64,000 bases of DNA from Sva-07 sp963752815 (lineage in GTDB: Bacteria; Actinomycetota; Acidimicrobiia; Acidimicrobiales; Ilumatobacteraceae), in the NCBI GenBank assembly GCA_963752815.1, contig CAVVZI010000007.1, positions 62,001 to 126,000 of the forward strand, read 5' to 3'. The translations under genes and the position numbers were made by a program. This document shows positions 17,335 to 26,572 of the stretch, piece by piece. The stretch's first letter is position 1. Each line of letters opens with the position of its first letter. The notes under the pieces are model-generated. The model had not been told where the DNA came from. It made no database searches and saw only the letters and a list, made by a program, of their open reading frames with translations.

Positions 17335-18642
17335 TCACGAGATACGGAGCGAGCTACCGGTGATGAACTCACCGCTGAGTCGCCCTGCAGCTTGCGTCAC
17401 GAGTTTCGACATCAGCGACTCGACCAGGGTCATGTGGGCGCGTCCCGCTGTGTTCGTGCTCACCCCGGAGGATGAGTTGAACCAGAACTTGAATGGGCGT
17501 TTGTCGTTGGCCATGCGTCGGTCGTGGATGAGTTCGAGCACGTCGAGGTCGGGGTTGGCGTGCTCGCCGTTGCCACAGAAGATGTAGTTGTCCGCGGTGA
17601 TCGCGTCGCAGAACGTCTGGCTGATGTTGTGTTCCGAACCGTGGTGTTGGACCTTCAGTGACGAGACGTGTAGTTGGCCCTGAGCGTCCAGGGCATCGTG
17701 GTGGTCGAGTCCCTTGAGGATGTCGTCGGCATGTCCGTCGCCGGTGAGGAGAATCGAATCCTCGTGTTCCTGGGCGAGGAACATGAGGGATGCGAGATTC
17801 GGCGCGGTGACCTTGTTGCGATTGCCGAGTTCTTTGGCCAGGCTCAGTTCTTCGGCGCCGAGGCAGGCGGAAGCCTGGAGCAACGGCCCGACGACATGGT
17901 CGATGTCGGAGGCGCTCATCCCTTGCGACTCGCGGACTCCCTGGGCCCTGATTGCGCCGACGATCTCCCGGTTCCTCTCCAACCACGTGTTCCAGTCCTT
18001 GCGCAATCGGGTCAGATCCTCAGCGAATGGCCCGATCAGTTTCAGCGTGATGGAGCCCAACTCGATGACCGCCGTCGCGTCTCCGACCAGCATGAGAGCA
18101 CCGTCGAACTGTGGGTTGAGTGGCACGTTCTGCTGGCCGGGTTGGATCCGTTGGGAGACTTTCATGGCCTGCGGGATGCTGGTCACGAGTTCGCGGCGTT
18201 CGTCGGCCACCTGCAGGAGCCATGGGTGATCCGCGACGGACAACATCCCGGCGGTGGCCGCGAGCATTGATTCAACGGGGCCGCTGTTCTTGCCGATCTG
18301 GTCGTGGAACGAGTTGTGAAAGACCGCCATCGTCTCAGCGGGGCGAGGCGAGGAAGGCGGTGTGTGATTGGGATTGTCGTGCTCCAGCTGATGTTGATGC
18401 ACGCGCCACGCGGCCTCGTCGTCGAACAACTGGAGAACGCCGGCGATGTGGTCTTGATCGATGTGTGAGATGTAGGCGATGTCGAGTTTCTTCTGGTTGT
18501 CGCGCAGGAAACCCATCGCCGGTGCAACGTGGGTGAGGTACGACTCCTTGACGCCACCATCGATGAGCATTCGATGGTTGCCGTCGCTTGTTTCGAGCAG
18601 CAGGCAGTCGCCCTTGCCAGATTGGAACATCTCGAGTTTCAT
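17335..18642 (-). CDS. ComEC-like metallo-beta-lactamase-fold hydrolase
   Basis: 435 aa, no signal peptide. It opens with FQSGKGDCLLLETSDG and MLIDGG, then the metal motif SHIDQDHIAGVLQLF (HxDxDH, about residue 60), LLTGDGHADDILKGL near 300 and LKVQHHGSEHN near 335, ending with NGEHANPDLDVLELI. This set is typical of stand-alone relatives of the ComEC/Rec2 MBL domain, which are proposed nucleases or phosphodiesterases. Such proteins appear in several prokaryotic conflict loci beside proteases. A 120-residue helical insert (about 75-200) is poorly conserved. It is the last gene of a patatin-subtilase-MBL unit, 7 bp after the protease stop. The substrate is not known. Confidence 0.8.
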   Translation of the reverse strand: MKLEMFQSGKGDCLLLETSDGNHRMLIDGGVKESYLTHVAPAMGFLRDNQKKLDIAYISHIDQDHIAGVLQLFDDEAAWRVHQHQLEHDNPNHTPPSSPRPAETMAVFHNSFHDQIGKNSGPVESMLAATAGMLSVADHPWLLQVADERRELVTSIPQAMKVSQRIQPGQQNVPLNPQFDGALMLVGDATAVIELGSITLKLIGPFAEDLTRLRKDWNTWLERNREIVGAIRAQGVRESQGMSASDIDHVVGPLLQASACLGAEELSLAKELGNRNKVTAPNLASLMFLAQEHEDSILLTGDGHADDILKGLDHHDALDAQGQLHVSSLKVQHHGSEHNISQTFCDAITADNYIFCGNGEHANPDLDVLELIHDRRMANDKRPFKFWFNSSSGVSTNTAGRAHMTLVESLMSKLVTQAAGRLSGEFITGSSLRIS

Positions 18643-18649
18643 GAGGCCG

Positions 18650-20698
18650 TTACTCCTCTGTTCTGTCGATGTGGGTGTTGGCGAGATCAGCCTGTTCGAG
18701 GCATCGTTCCGGGTCGATCATGCCGAATCCGGCATCGTTGACCCAGGTGTAGCTACCGCCCGGTAGCGGCTTGGCGGTGCTGCGAATGATTCCTTCGATC
18801 TGGGCGGCGGTGAGCGTCGGCTTGATGGCCAACATGAGCCCGGCGACACCGGCAACGAAGGGACTTGCCATGCTCGTGCCGGTCATCCCGATCCACTTTT
18901 CGCCGTCGGTGGCGAAGGCTTTGGCGGCGACGATGTTGGTGCCCGGTGCGGCCACGTCGGGCTTGGATCGACCGTCTCGGGTGGGACCCTGGCTGCTCGA
19001 GATGTTGATCGCGTGGTTGCTTTCGTGCAAATTGGCGATGGTCAGGACACGGTTCCCGCACCCGAGCGAACTCACGGTGGAGTTGTCGACCATCGACTTC
19101 TCGGTGAAGAACGACGGAAACGCCCAGGCCTCCCGACCGCCCAACTGTCCGACAGGGCGTGCGTCGTCACGTTCGATCCAACCGTCGTAGCGACCATCGC
19201 GGATCTCTCGCCCGTGCAGACGCACTGTCCAACCGCCAGCCTGCACACCGATCACGGGGTTCGACTGCAGGTTCGGGCTCAGGTAGATACCCATGTAGTT
19301 GGCACCGTTGGCAGGGTGGTACAGCTCGTTGTAGACACTGATGAAACTGCCGTCGGCGAGACGGCGGTTCTCGATGAATTCGCGTGGCTCGATCGGGCCG
19401 ATCAGTTGACCGTTCGGGGTGCGAAGAGAAACGGCGAAACGGTCCTGCGGGTTGAACCAGAGTTCGAGTTCGTTCTCGGAAATGTCGACTACTCCGTTAC
19501 CGGCGACAACCCACTCGATGTCGGCGCTGAGGCCGGCAGCCGGCACCCTGCCGCTGGTGTGAACGCGCCCCATCATCCAGCCAACGTCGTCGGCGGTCTC
19601 ACCGCATTCCTGACCGGCGTTTCCCGCCGCGACCGTGATCGCCCGACCAGGAATCGACATGACGGAATCGATCCAGCGGTCGACGGCCGCGGAGCCATCG
19701 TGTGCGTGTCCATTCGTTCCGAGTGACACGTTCATCGACAGCGGCAGACCCATTTTGCCGGCCAAGGTCACGAGATAGTCGATGGCATCCACGAGGCGTG
19801 TGGAGTCGGAGAACGATCGGCGTCGGTCCTGGTCGGAATCGGGCAGTGAGACGAGGACCGCGGCGATCGGCGATCGGCGACAGATCCCTCGATTGCCGGC
19901 CGCGGTGCTGGCCACGTGCGTGCCATGCGACCCCTCGACCAACTGTGATTGTCGTTCGATCTCGTACGGCGGCACGCCGAGGCCCGGCGACGCGTCGAGG
20001 GCGGCGTCGAGGTGTGCTTTGTTGAATTCTGCTCCGTACCCGAACCGGGTGCCGGCCGGTTGCGGGCTGGGTCGGGCATCTCCGCCCTGGTCCCAAATGG
20101 CGACGAACCTCGTGTGACCGTTCTGGTCGAGAAAGTCCGAATGCGAGAAATCGAAACCTTGCACGTCGATGACGCCGATCAAGACATTCGCCCCGTAGTG
20201 ATGCTTGGCCGCGTTGCCGAATCGTCGCTGCTGAGTCGACGGTGCGGACACCTTTCCCGCGGTGACAACCGGGAACGGGCGCTTCAGCGACTCGGCCATC
20301 TCGATGTACGAGATCGCCGGCTGCTCGGTCAGGCTCGTCAGAGAACTCAGTGGCACGCGTGCCGAGACCACGTTCGCCTTGCGTGCCCGTTCGCCGCGCA
20401 TCGGAAGCGAGTCCGCGAACCCTTCGTTCAGGTAGACGAAGACGTGTGCTTCGACATCATCAGTGATCGCGGTGAGACTCACGGTGTCCGGCACCCGCTT
20501 GATCACTCGGCCGGTCGTCGGACTGTCAGCCACGCGGCGGCGCTGCAGTTCATCGAGTGTTGTCTCATTCGTGACTCGCAGCGCCGAACACTGCTCGGCG
20601 CGAACCGCGTTGACCTCGGTACTGCCATTGGCGATCATCTGGAGCTTCGGTTGCAACTTCGCCCGCCCTCGTCCGATCAGGTCCCGCTTACCTGCCAT
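18650..20698 (-). CDS. Subtilisin-like (S8) serine protease without signal peptide
   Basis: 682 aa. The catalytic triad is intact: Asp in VLIGVIDVQGFDFSHSDF (about residue 180), His in GSHGTHVASTAAG (about 262) and Ser in GTSMASPFVAGVAGL (about 620), with the oxyanion Asn in VAAGNAGQ. Residues 80-140 resemble an I9-type propeptide (HVFVYLNEGF ... TEQPAISYIEMA). About 230 residues between the oxyanion site and Ser form a beta-rich insert, as in large S8 peptidases. No signal peptide or anchor is seen, so it is probably cytoplasmic or released with a partner. It sits between the patatin (64 bp upstream) and the MBL (7 bp downstream) on one strand. A role in zymogen activation or defence is an inference. 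Confidence 0.85.
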   Translation of the reverse strand: MAGKRDLIGRGRAKLQPKLQMIANGSTEVNAVRAEQCSALRVTNETTLDELQRRRVADSPTTGRVIKRVPDTVSLTAITDDVEAHVFVYLNEGFADSLPMRGERARKANVVSARVPLSSLTSLTEQPAISYIEMAESLKRPFPVVTAGKVSAPSTQQRRFGNAAKHHYGANVLIGVIDVQGFDFSHSDFLDQNGHTRFVAIWDQGGDARPSPQPAGTRFGYGAEFNKAHLDAALDASPGLGVPPYEIERQSQLVEGSHGTHVASTAAGNRGICRRSPIAAVLVSLPDSDQDRRRSFSDSTRLVDAIDYLVTLAGKMGLPLSMNVSLGTNGHAHDGSAAVDRWIDSVMSIPGRAITVAAGNAGQECGETADDVGWMMGRVHTSGRVPAAGLSADIEWVVAGNGVVDISENELELWFNPQDRFAVSLRTPNGQLIGPIEPREFIENRRLADGSFISVYNELYHPANGANYMGIYLSPNLQSNPVIGVQAGGWTVRLHGREIRDGRYDGWIERDDARPVGQLGGREAWAFPSFFTEKSMVDNSTVSSLGCGNRVLTIANLHESNHAINISSSQGPTRDGRSKPDVAAPGTNIVAAKAFATDGEKWIGMTGTSMASPFVAGVAGLMLAIKPTLTAAQIEGIIRSTAKPLPGGSYTWVNDAGFGMIDPERCLEQADLANTHIDRTEE

Positions 20699-20762
20699 CG
20701 CCGACTACCCGCTTTCGGTCATTGCCCGTTCGCTACGACGGCCAGAGTGGGTGGGTCTCCGT

Positions 20763-22160
20763 TCATGTTGAGCACAACGCGTGGAATCGTGTGCGGTCGA
20801 TCGTCGACAAGGTGCCCTTGCCGTCGATGACGTAGAGCAGGACGGTGGTGAGGACATAGCCGTGCTCGAGAAGTTCTGCGGTCGGCTCGACGCCGAGGGG
20901 TGCCAGCGTCGTGCCGACCGATCTCGTTCGGCCCACGACGTCGTCCCAACCGGCGGACGTGTAGCCCTGATCGTCCAGGAACTTGATTGCCTCGTCGGCT
21001 CGTCGAGTCCGGTCGTCGGTGCGGCCGGTGTTGGCCGAGGAGAACAGTTGCGGCAATCGGTACGGGTTGTCGGAGATCTGGATGATCACGCCGTGGACCT
21101 GGCTGCCGGTCTCGGTGAACTTGCTGTACAGGGCCCGGCGGCGATGGGCGGTGGACACGTCGTACTGCACCCCTTGCGCCCGCATCAGACCGGCAATCTC
21201 GAGCGCGAGCCCGGAGTTACCGATCGGCTGTGGTGTGTTCCACCCGGCTGATGCGTTGACGACGACGAGGTAACCGGCGCGCTGGGATTGGACGGAGCGC
21301 AACTCGGCGAAGTTCTCCACCCGGTTGTCGAAGCCGTACTCCCATTCGTCGGCCATGTTGTCGTAGGTGCCTCCGTCGTCGAGCACGACATGCTCGATGA
21401 CCTTCGACGGCTGGCCCGGTGCCTGAATCGTGAGATTCGACAAGCCCACATCGGCGAGGCGAATCCGTCGGGGATTGAATGCTCCCGGAACACACGCCGA
21501 GGCCTGTACGGCATCGGCGAGGTGGACCCCGTTCGCTGACGTCGACCCACCGAACCGGTAGTTCCACACGCATCGGTTCGTGAAATAGAACGGCTCGCCC
21601 GATTGCAGTTCGGTGGTGCACATCACGTGGTGCACCGACGAGTCCATGTTCGCGACGTCGGACATCGTCTGCTTGCGACCACCGAGGAGTTCGTCGTCGA
21701 TCGCGGCCGATACTCGAGCCGACCGCTGACGAAGCAGAACCCAGGCAATGACGAGCAGCACGACGCCGATGACCAGAACGATCAGCGCCGCCACCGTGAA
21801 GTCGAGCACGGCCACGACGAACGACGCCACGAGCGCCACGACTCCCAACGCCGCCGCGCCGAGCGTGAAGCGCAGATACCAACGGGTGGCGGGAGCGCCA
21901 CCGAGAAGCAGGCCGCGTTCGGCGACCGCTACCAGGGCGGGGCGGATGTGTTCCTCGAACTGGGACGCGGTGGCCTGTCCGAAGTCGGGGCCGGTCATCG
22001 CGATGGCGTTGGCGATCGAACCGCCCGAGACCGAACTCACCGAGATGGTGTTCCGATTGAGATCGGCATCGACGACCGCGAGCAGCGAGCCGAGCGCAAA
22101 TGCCGTCGCCCGATGTCCTCCGCCCGACAGCGCGATTCCGAGATCCCGGGTCTCATCCAT
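20763..22160 (-). CDS. Patatin-like phospholipase with two membrane helices
   Basis: 465 aa from ATG 22160. The frame extends to 22205 without support. The oxyanion motif is LGIALSGGGHRATAFALG near residue 8 and the nucleophile Ser is in ISVSSVSGGSIANA (SxSGGS form). The catalytic Asp is in VVLDDGGTYDNMADEW (DGG), so the dyad is complete. Between them (about residues 85-145) are two adjacent helices, ALGVVALVASFVVAVLDFTV and ALIVLVIGVVLLVIAWVLL, which should tether it to the membrane. Patatins cleave acyl chains from phospholipids and serve as membrane-destroying effectors in some immune systems (for example CapV of CBASS). It is first in the patatin-S8-MBL unit. No nucleotide cyclase is adjacent, so CBASS itself is not supported. 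Confidence 0.85.
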   Translation of the reverse strand: MDETRDLGIALSGGGHRATAFALGSLLAVVDADLNRNTISVSSVSGGSIANAIAMTGPDFGQATASQFEEHIRPALVAVAERGLLLGGAPATRWYLRFTLGAAALGVVALVASFVVAVLDFTVAALIVLVIGVVLLVIAWVLLRQRSARVSAAIDDELLGGRKQTMSDVANMDSSVHHVMCTTELQSGEPFYFTNRCVWNYRFGGSTSANGVHLADAVQASACVPGAFNPRRIRLADVGLSNLTIQAPGQPSKVIEHVVLDDGGTYDNMADEWEYGFDNRVENFAELRSVQSQRAGYLVVVNASAGWNTPQPIGNSGLALEIAGLMRAQGVQYDVSTAHRRRALYSKFTETGSQVHGVIIQISDNPYRLPQLFSSANTGRTDDRTRRADEAIKFLDDQGYTSAGWDDVVGRTRSVGTTLAPLGVEPTAELLEHGYVLTTVLLYVIDGKGTLSTIDRTRFHALCST

Positions 22161-22194
22161 TGCCGGCCCCGCCCTTCTGTTCGATAGCTGAACG

Positions 22195-22200
22195 ATCATA
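22195..22200 (-). promoter_or_regulatory. Possible -10 box for the patatin operon
   Basis: TATGAT on the minus strand lies about 35 bp before the patatin ATG, in the 297-bp gap after the LysM gene. The rest of this gap (22161-22457) shows no gene I can support. A matching -35 at standard spacing is not clear. Confidence 0.3.
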
Positions 22201-22457
22201 AGCACGTTCGCACAAGCGAAAATTCACGTGCCCGTGCGCTCCGACGTCGGAGCGCGGACGATACGTCGAGCGACCGCTACCCAGCGGACTTGTCGGCGTC
22301 AACTCACTGCTCCGTTGTGCCGGCTGCCGACCAGTACTCGTTGACAACCGCCCGACGCGACCGGCACAAGGCGTCGTCCGACCTCGATCCGGACGAGATC
22401 ATTCGTGTCGGAGAGACGTGACCTGCCGTCCTGAACGGTCGCCCACGGCGGACCGGC

Positions 22458-23337
22458 TCAGGCGGCCCCGCCGTACCAGGTGTCGCCCGGGTGGGGCGTC
22501 GCGCCCTGCCAGCCGTTGATCGCGGTGATCCGTGCCTGTGCGGCGGCCGCGCGTCCGAGCCCGAGTCCGTTCGCAATGGCGATCAGCCCGTCACCCGACT
22601 TCACCGTGTAGCAGCGAACCCCCGGGATCGTCGGCGGGAACCGCACGGAGTCGCCTGGGCGCCAGACGGCCTCGAGCGGCACGCTGTTGTGTTCGGCAAC
22701 CGCGATGGCGGCCGCAAGTCGCAGGGACCACGGCGAACCGGTGAGACCGACACAACGACTCACGACGGCGACGAACCCGTCAGCGTCCGCCGCTGGCGAT
22801 CGTGTAGGAACCCCGGACCTTGCCCGCCGTTGTCAACGGACGACGAACGTCTGCGGGCGCCGCGGCTGCGGGTGCAACCGTGCCCTGCAGAACGGCCTGC
22901 GCGGCAGCTTTGGATTCGGCGGCGTAGACGTCGGTGCGCCACAGATGGTCACCGTTGCCATCCCAGCCGGGACCGTTTCCCTTCCAGCCGGTGTCCGAAC
23001 CCCTCCAGGGGTGCCACGGTCGCCCCTGCTTGACGGAGTCCTGGTACATCTGCCACGCCACGGCCGCATTCGTGTCGAGGACGAGCAGATCCGTGTCGGT
23101 GTTGATGCCGAGACGCGCTCGGAGCGCATCGTTCGGAGGCTTCTTGAGGGTGTCCCAGTTGATCTGCCACATGCCGCGATCGGAGGTGCGCGGGTTGACA
23201 CAGTCCGATCGCCACTTCGATTCGCGCCCGGCAATCATCGTGATCGTGGCGATGTCATCGCCGCGGAACCCGGCACGGTGGGCGGCGGCTGCAGCCGCGA
23301 CCGCCCCGTGCTGACCTGCACCGCCCACGTCGCTCAA
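22458..23337 (-). CDS. Lysozyme/transglycosylase-like LysM protein, one frameshift
   Basis: About 290 aa when joined. It starts at TTG 23337 behind a strong GGAGGGGG. A catalytic-type domain has the Glu in MIAGRESKWRSDCVNPRTSD followed by RGMWQIN, the E...GxxQ pattern of SLT/goose-lysozyme-like muramidases. After an Ala/Pro linker come two LysM-like modules (SYTIASG ... and CYTVKSGDGLIAIANGLGLG). A stop at 22780 interrupts the first LysM. One extra G near 22786-22791 explains it, since the neighbouring frame continues the LysM (DGFVAVVSRCVGL) to 22458. There is no signal peptide. It probably cleaves peptidoglycan glycan strands. It lies upstream of the patatin operon on the same strand. Confidence 0.65.
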
Positions 23338-23428
23338 AGGAACGCCCCCTCCCCTCGCCAAGCCACACCCGGCGGCTGGACATCGATGGCATCGACTCTG
23401 ACAGGTTGCGACCCGGTGTGCAACGTCG

Positions 23429-24292
23429 TCACGGTTTGCTATCGGGCGGCGCGGAGCGGTCGACGGTGAGCCGGCGGGTGAGTTCGCCGACCTCCAACTC
23501 GACCTCGCGTGTCTGGCCGCCCGCGGCGAGGAACGCGCGCATGGCGGGCGCGGCGTCGGGCGTGCGCAGAATCTCGGCGAACAGTTCCGCCTCGGCGAAC
23601 AAGCCTTCGTCGAACGCAGGCTCCGCGAGCAACACCGCGGCCTTGGCTGCCCGGACCGCGGCGGGCGGTGCGCCGGCGATGCGGGCGGCGAGTTCGGCCA
23701 CGTGCGCGTCGAGTTCGCCGGCGGTGGCGAAGGCACGGTTCAGATAACCCCACCGCTCGGCGGTCGCGGCGTCGAGGTCGGCACCGCCCAGGATCACCTC
23801 GAGTGCCCGCCCGCGGCCGAGCAGGCGCGGAAGACGTTGCGTGCCGGTGCCGCCGGGCAGGATCCCGATCGGCACCTCCATCTGGTTCACCACGGTCTTG
23901 CCGAGCAGCCCGAAGCGCATGTCGCAGCTGGCGGCGAACTCGCTCCCGCCGCCTCCGACGCGTCCGGCGATCACGCAGATCGTCGCCTTGGGCATCGTCC
24001 GGAGTCGTTCGCACATCTGGTGGAACGTGTTGTGCTCGGTCTCCCGCTCGACCGGCCCGCTCGTCGGGAACTGCAGGATGAGCTCCACGTCGAAGTGGGC
24101 GATGAAGAAGTCCGGGTCGGCCGATCGCACCACGAGGACGCGTACGTCGGGGTCCTGCTCCACCTGTTCGGTGAGCGCGGCGAGCTGTCCGAACAGCTCG
24201 AGGGTCATGAGGTTGATCGGCGGATTGTCGATGGTGGCGGTGGCGATCCCACCGGTCACCTCCACGTGCACGAGCGACAGGTCATAGGCCAT
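23429..24292 (-). CDS. Enoyl-CoA hydratase/isomerase family protein
   Basis: 287 aa from ATG 24292. The frame is open to 24325. The crotonase fold is recognisable from IATATIDNPPINLMTLEL, the first oxyanion segment DFFIAHFDV, the second oxyanion segment IAGRVGGGGSEFAASCDMRFG, and VPIGILPGGTGTQRLPRLLG. In the second segment GGGSE replaces the usual GGG(x)E, which fits the hydratase subgroup, but substrate and exact reaction are open. The C-terminal helices are present. It follows the LLM oxidoreductase by 60 bp and is likely the last gene of the LIV-transporter regulon, consistent with CoA-ester catabolism of the imported compound. Confidence 0.85.
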   Translation of the reverse strand: MAYDLSLVHVEVTGGIATATIDNPPINLMTLELFGQLAALTEQVEQDPDVRVLVVRSADPDFFIAHFDVELILQFPTSGPVERETEHNTFHQMCERLRTMPKATICVIAGRVGGGGSEFAASCDMRFGLLGKTVVNQMEVPIGILPGGTGTQRLPRLLGRGRALEVILGGADLDAATAERWGYLNRAFATAGELDAHVAELAARIAGAPPAAVRAAKAAVLLAEPAFDEGLFAEAELFAEILRTPDAAPAMRAFLAAGGQTREVELEVGELTRRLTVDRSAPPDSKP

Positions 24293-24352
24293 GGCGCGGG
24301 ACAATAGACCGGCGCCGGCGCACACCCGACACGGCGGATCCCGCCCGAACGC

Positions 24353-25294
24353 TCAAGGACGGATGCTCGCGTTTTCGGCTACCTCGTGGGCGAACCGCCG
24401 CAGCTGTTGCCTGCCACCGTCGAGCTGGACCAGGACGTAGTCGACGCCGGCCGCGTGGAGGTCCGCGAGGCCATCGCAGATCTCATCGGGAGTCCCGAAG
24501 AGCGCGTGCTGCTCGGTGTTGCGGTAACCGAGCACGTGCGAGCCACCCGCCCCGCTCGGTGGACGCGACACATCGACGGTGCGGCGGGTGAACGCGGCTT
24601 GCCGGGCCAGGGCTTCGGCCGTTTCGGCCTTGCTGTGGGCGACGTACACCTGCCGCGCCACCGCCACCTGCCCGGCGCCGAACCAACCGATGCGTTCGGC
24701 GATCTGCTCGACCGACGCGTATTGATCCAGGATCAGGTTGTGGCCCCACACCGCGGCGCGTCGAATGGACGTGTCGCTGGCGGCGGCGACCCAGATCGGC
24801 GGGCACGGAGACTGAACCGGTGGCGGCTCGACGACAACGTCGTCGAAGGTCCAGAACCGCCCGTGATGGGAGAACCGCTCCCGGGTGGTCCACGCGCGAA
24901 CGAGCACCCCGAGCGCCTCCTCGAACCGTGGATCGGCCTCGCGCTGATCGACGTTGAAGCCGCGGAACTCCGAGTGTCGGTAGCCCTTGCCGACGCCGAC
25001 GTCGACGCGGCCACCCGAGATCACGTCCAACGTCGCCACCTGCTCGGCGAGCAACACCGGGTTGTGCCATGGCAGGACCATCACGCCGGTGCCCACACGG
25101 AGCGAGGAGGTGCGCGTGGCGACGCACGTCTGCAGCATCAGCGTCGCCGCGACCTGGTTCCAGCCGCTGAAGTGATGCTCCACGAGGAACGAGGACACGA
25201 ACCCCAGGGCCTCGGCCTCGATGTTGAAATCCACGTAGTCGCTGATCGCTTGCGCTGAATCGACGTTCGCCGTGCACAACAGCCCGAAGCGCAT
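24353..25294 (-). CDS. LLM class flavin-dependent oxidoreductase
   Basis: 313 aa. A bacterial luciferase-like TIM barrel: FNIEAEALGFVSSFLVEHHF (the HHF motif), then RVGTGVMVLPWHNPVLLAEQVATLD, and SGGRVDVGVGKGYRHSEFRGF. The last is the flavin-contact GRxxxGxGxG(Y) pattern of alkane or nitrilotriacetate monooxygenase-type enzymes rather than of F420 reductases. The C-terminal LFGTPDEICDGLADLHAAGVDYVLV closes the barrel. Family members oxygenate or desulfonate small organics with reduced FMN from a partner reductase. No reductase is in this cluster. Its place among LIV-transporter, esterase-like and crotonase genes suggests a catabolic step. Confidence 0.88.
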   Translation of the reverse strand: MRFGLLCTANVDSAQAISDYVDFNIEAEALGFVSSFLVEHHFSGWNQVAATLMLQTCVATRTSSLRVGTGVMVLPWHNPVLLAEQVATLDVISGGRVDVGVGKGYRHSEFRGFNVDQREADPRFEEALGVLVRAWTTRERFSHHGRFWTFDDVVVEPPPVQSPCPPIWVAAASDTSIRRAAVWGHNLILDQYASVEQIAERIGWFGAGQVAVARQVYVAHSKAETAEALARQAAFTRRTVDVSRPPSGAGGSHVLGYRNTEQHALFGTPDEICDGLADLHAAGVDYVLVQLDGGRQQLRRFAHEVAENASIRP

Positions 25295-25356
25295 CGATCG
25301 AGTCTTGTCGTCGCGAGATCAGCCCGGCGAACAACTTTGATCGACCCGGGCGCGAA

Positions 25357-26511
25357 TCACGCTCTGAGTGGGACTCCGAGCACGTCGTAGACGGATCGGA
25401 TGAGGGCCTCGCTGCGGACTCCGCCGATGATGCCCGCCTCCATCTTGTTCATCATGTAGGCGAACGTCATCCGTCGTTCGAGGTCGTTGATGACCATCGA
25501 GCCACCCCAGCCACCCCAGAAGCAGATCTTCGAATCGGGAAGGTACGGGAAGTGCTCCGTGTCGACGAGTGCGTAGCCGACCCCGAAGCGCAACGGGATC
25601 CCCAGGCACAGATCGACCCCGTTGCTCTGCTCTTCGAAGATCAGGTCGATGGTCGCCGGCGTGAGCAACCGAACGCCGTCGACCTCGCCGCCGTGCGACA
25701 CCACCGATTGGATGCGAGCGACCGAGCGTGCGTTGCCCTGGCCGCCGGCGGCGCCGATCTCCGCACGACGCCATTCGGGTGTGTTGCAGACGCTCGGATC
25801 GATGACGGGGCCGACGAAGAAGCGGTACCCGGGGCTCGTCTGGTCCATGCTCGCGAGATCGAACTCCATCGGCGGTGGCGGAACCACGGTCGCGACCCGC
25901 GCATCGTGTTTCGGATCGAGGCCGATGTGGAAGTCGGCGCCGAGCGGCCCGGCGATCTCGTCGGCGAAGAACGTGCCGAGCGACTTGCCGGTGATGCGCC
26001 GGACGACCTCGCCGATCAGATGCCCCTGGTTGATGCCGTGGTATCCGGACGCGGAACCCGGTTCCCACCACGGGGCCTGCGCGGCGAGGCGTTCGACCGA
26101 AGCCACGGGGTCGAGGATGTCAGCGACCGTCACGGGCTGGTCCCATCCGGCGACGCCGGAGGTGTGCGACATGAGATGCCGGATCTCCACCGCCTCCTTC
26201 CCATTGGCGGCGAACTCGGGCCAGTAGCGGGCGACGGGTGCGTGGATGTCGAGTTCCCCACGATCGACCAGAACGAGCGCGGCGAGCGCCGTCATCGTCT
26301 TGGTGGTCGACCACACGTTGGTGATCGTGTCGCGCTCCCACGGAATCGTCTGGGCTGGGTCGGCCCAGCCACTCCAGATGTCGACGACCATCTCGCCATC
26401 GATGACGAGGGCGACCGAGCCGCCGAGGTCGGCTCCGGACTCCACGCTGTCGTGCAACAGCGTTGCCAGCTTCTCGAATCGGTCGTCGTACGTACCGCTC
26501 ACATCGGTCAT
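25357..26511 (-). CDS. Serine hydrolase, class C beta-lactamase-like
   Basis: 384 aa. The catalytic SxxK is in NVWSTTKTMTALAALVL (about residue 70), the Tyr motif is in SGYHGINQGHLIGEVVRRITG, and the third box is represented by CFWGGWGGSMV near the C-terminus. This combination is shared by EstB-type esterases and D-aminopeptidase-like enzymes. There is no signal peptide, so the likely role is a cytoplasmic esterase, amidase or lactonase rather than antibiotic resistance. ATG 26511 is preceded by GAGGAGAATCC. The open frame to 26628 is not needed. It lies 61 bp after livF in the same operon and may hydrolyse the imported substrate. Confidence 0.85.
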   Translation of the reverse strand: MTDVSGTYDDRFEKLATLLHDSVESGADLGGSVALVIDGEMVVDIWSGWADPAQTIPWERDTITNVWSTTKTMTALAALVLVDRGELDIHAPVARYWPEFAANGKEAVEIRHLMSHTSGVAGWDQPVTVADILDPVASVERLAAQAPWWEPGSASGYHGINQGHLIGEVVRRITGKSLGTFFADEIAGPLGADFHIGLDPKHDARVATVVPPPPMEFDLASMDQTSPGYRFFVGPVIDPSVCNTPEWRRAEIGAAGGQGNARSVARIQSVVSHGGEVDGVRLLTPATIDLIFEEQSNGVDLCLGIPLRFGVGYALVDTEHFPYLPDSKICFWGGWGGSMVINDLERRMTFAYMMNKMEAGIIGGVRSEALIRSVYDVLGVPLRA

Positions 26512-26572
26512 GGATTCTCCTCGTGTTCTCTCGGGATTGGTTGGCGGGATTGGTTGGGTGGTCAGGGTCATC

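Noticed and set aside
20763..22160. CBASS system based on the patatin
   Set aside because: No CD-NTase (cyclic nucleotide synthase), Cap2 or Cap3 gene is found within the window on either side.
16503..23337. Prophage remnant because of two lysin-like genes
   Set aside because: No integrase, terminase, portal, capsid, tail or holin genes are present and there is no att-like duplication that I can see.
25357..26511. Beta-lactam resistance gene
   Set aside because: Class C-like motifs are present, but there is no signal peptide and the context is catabolic, so an esterase-like role is better supported.
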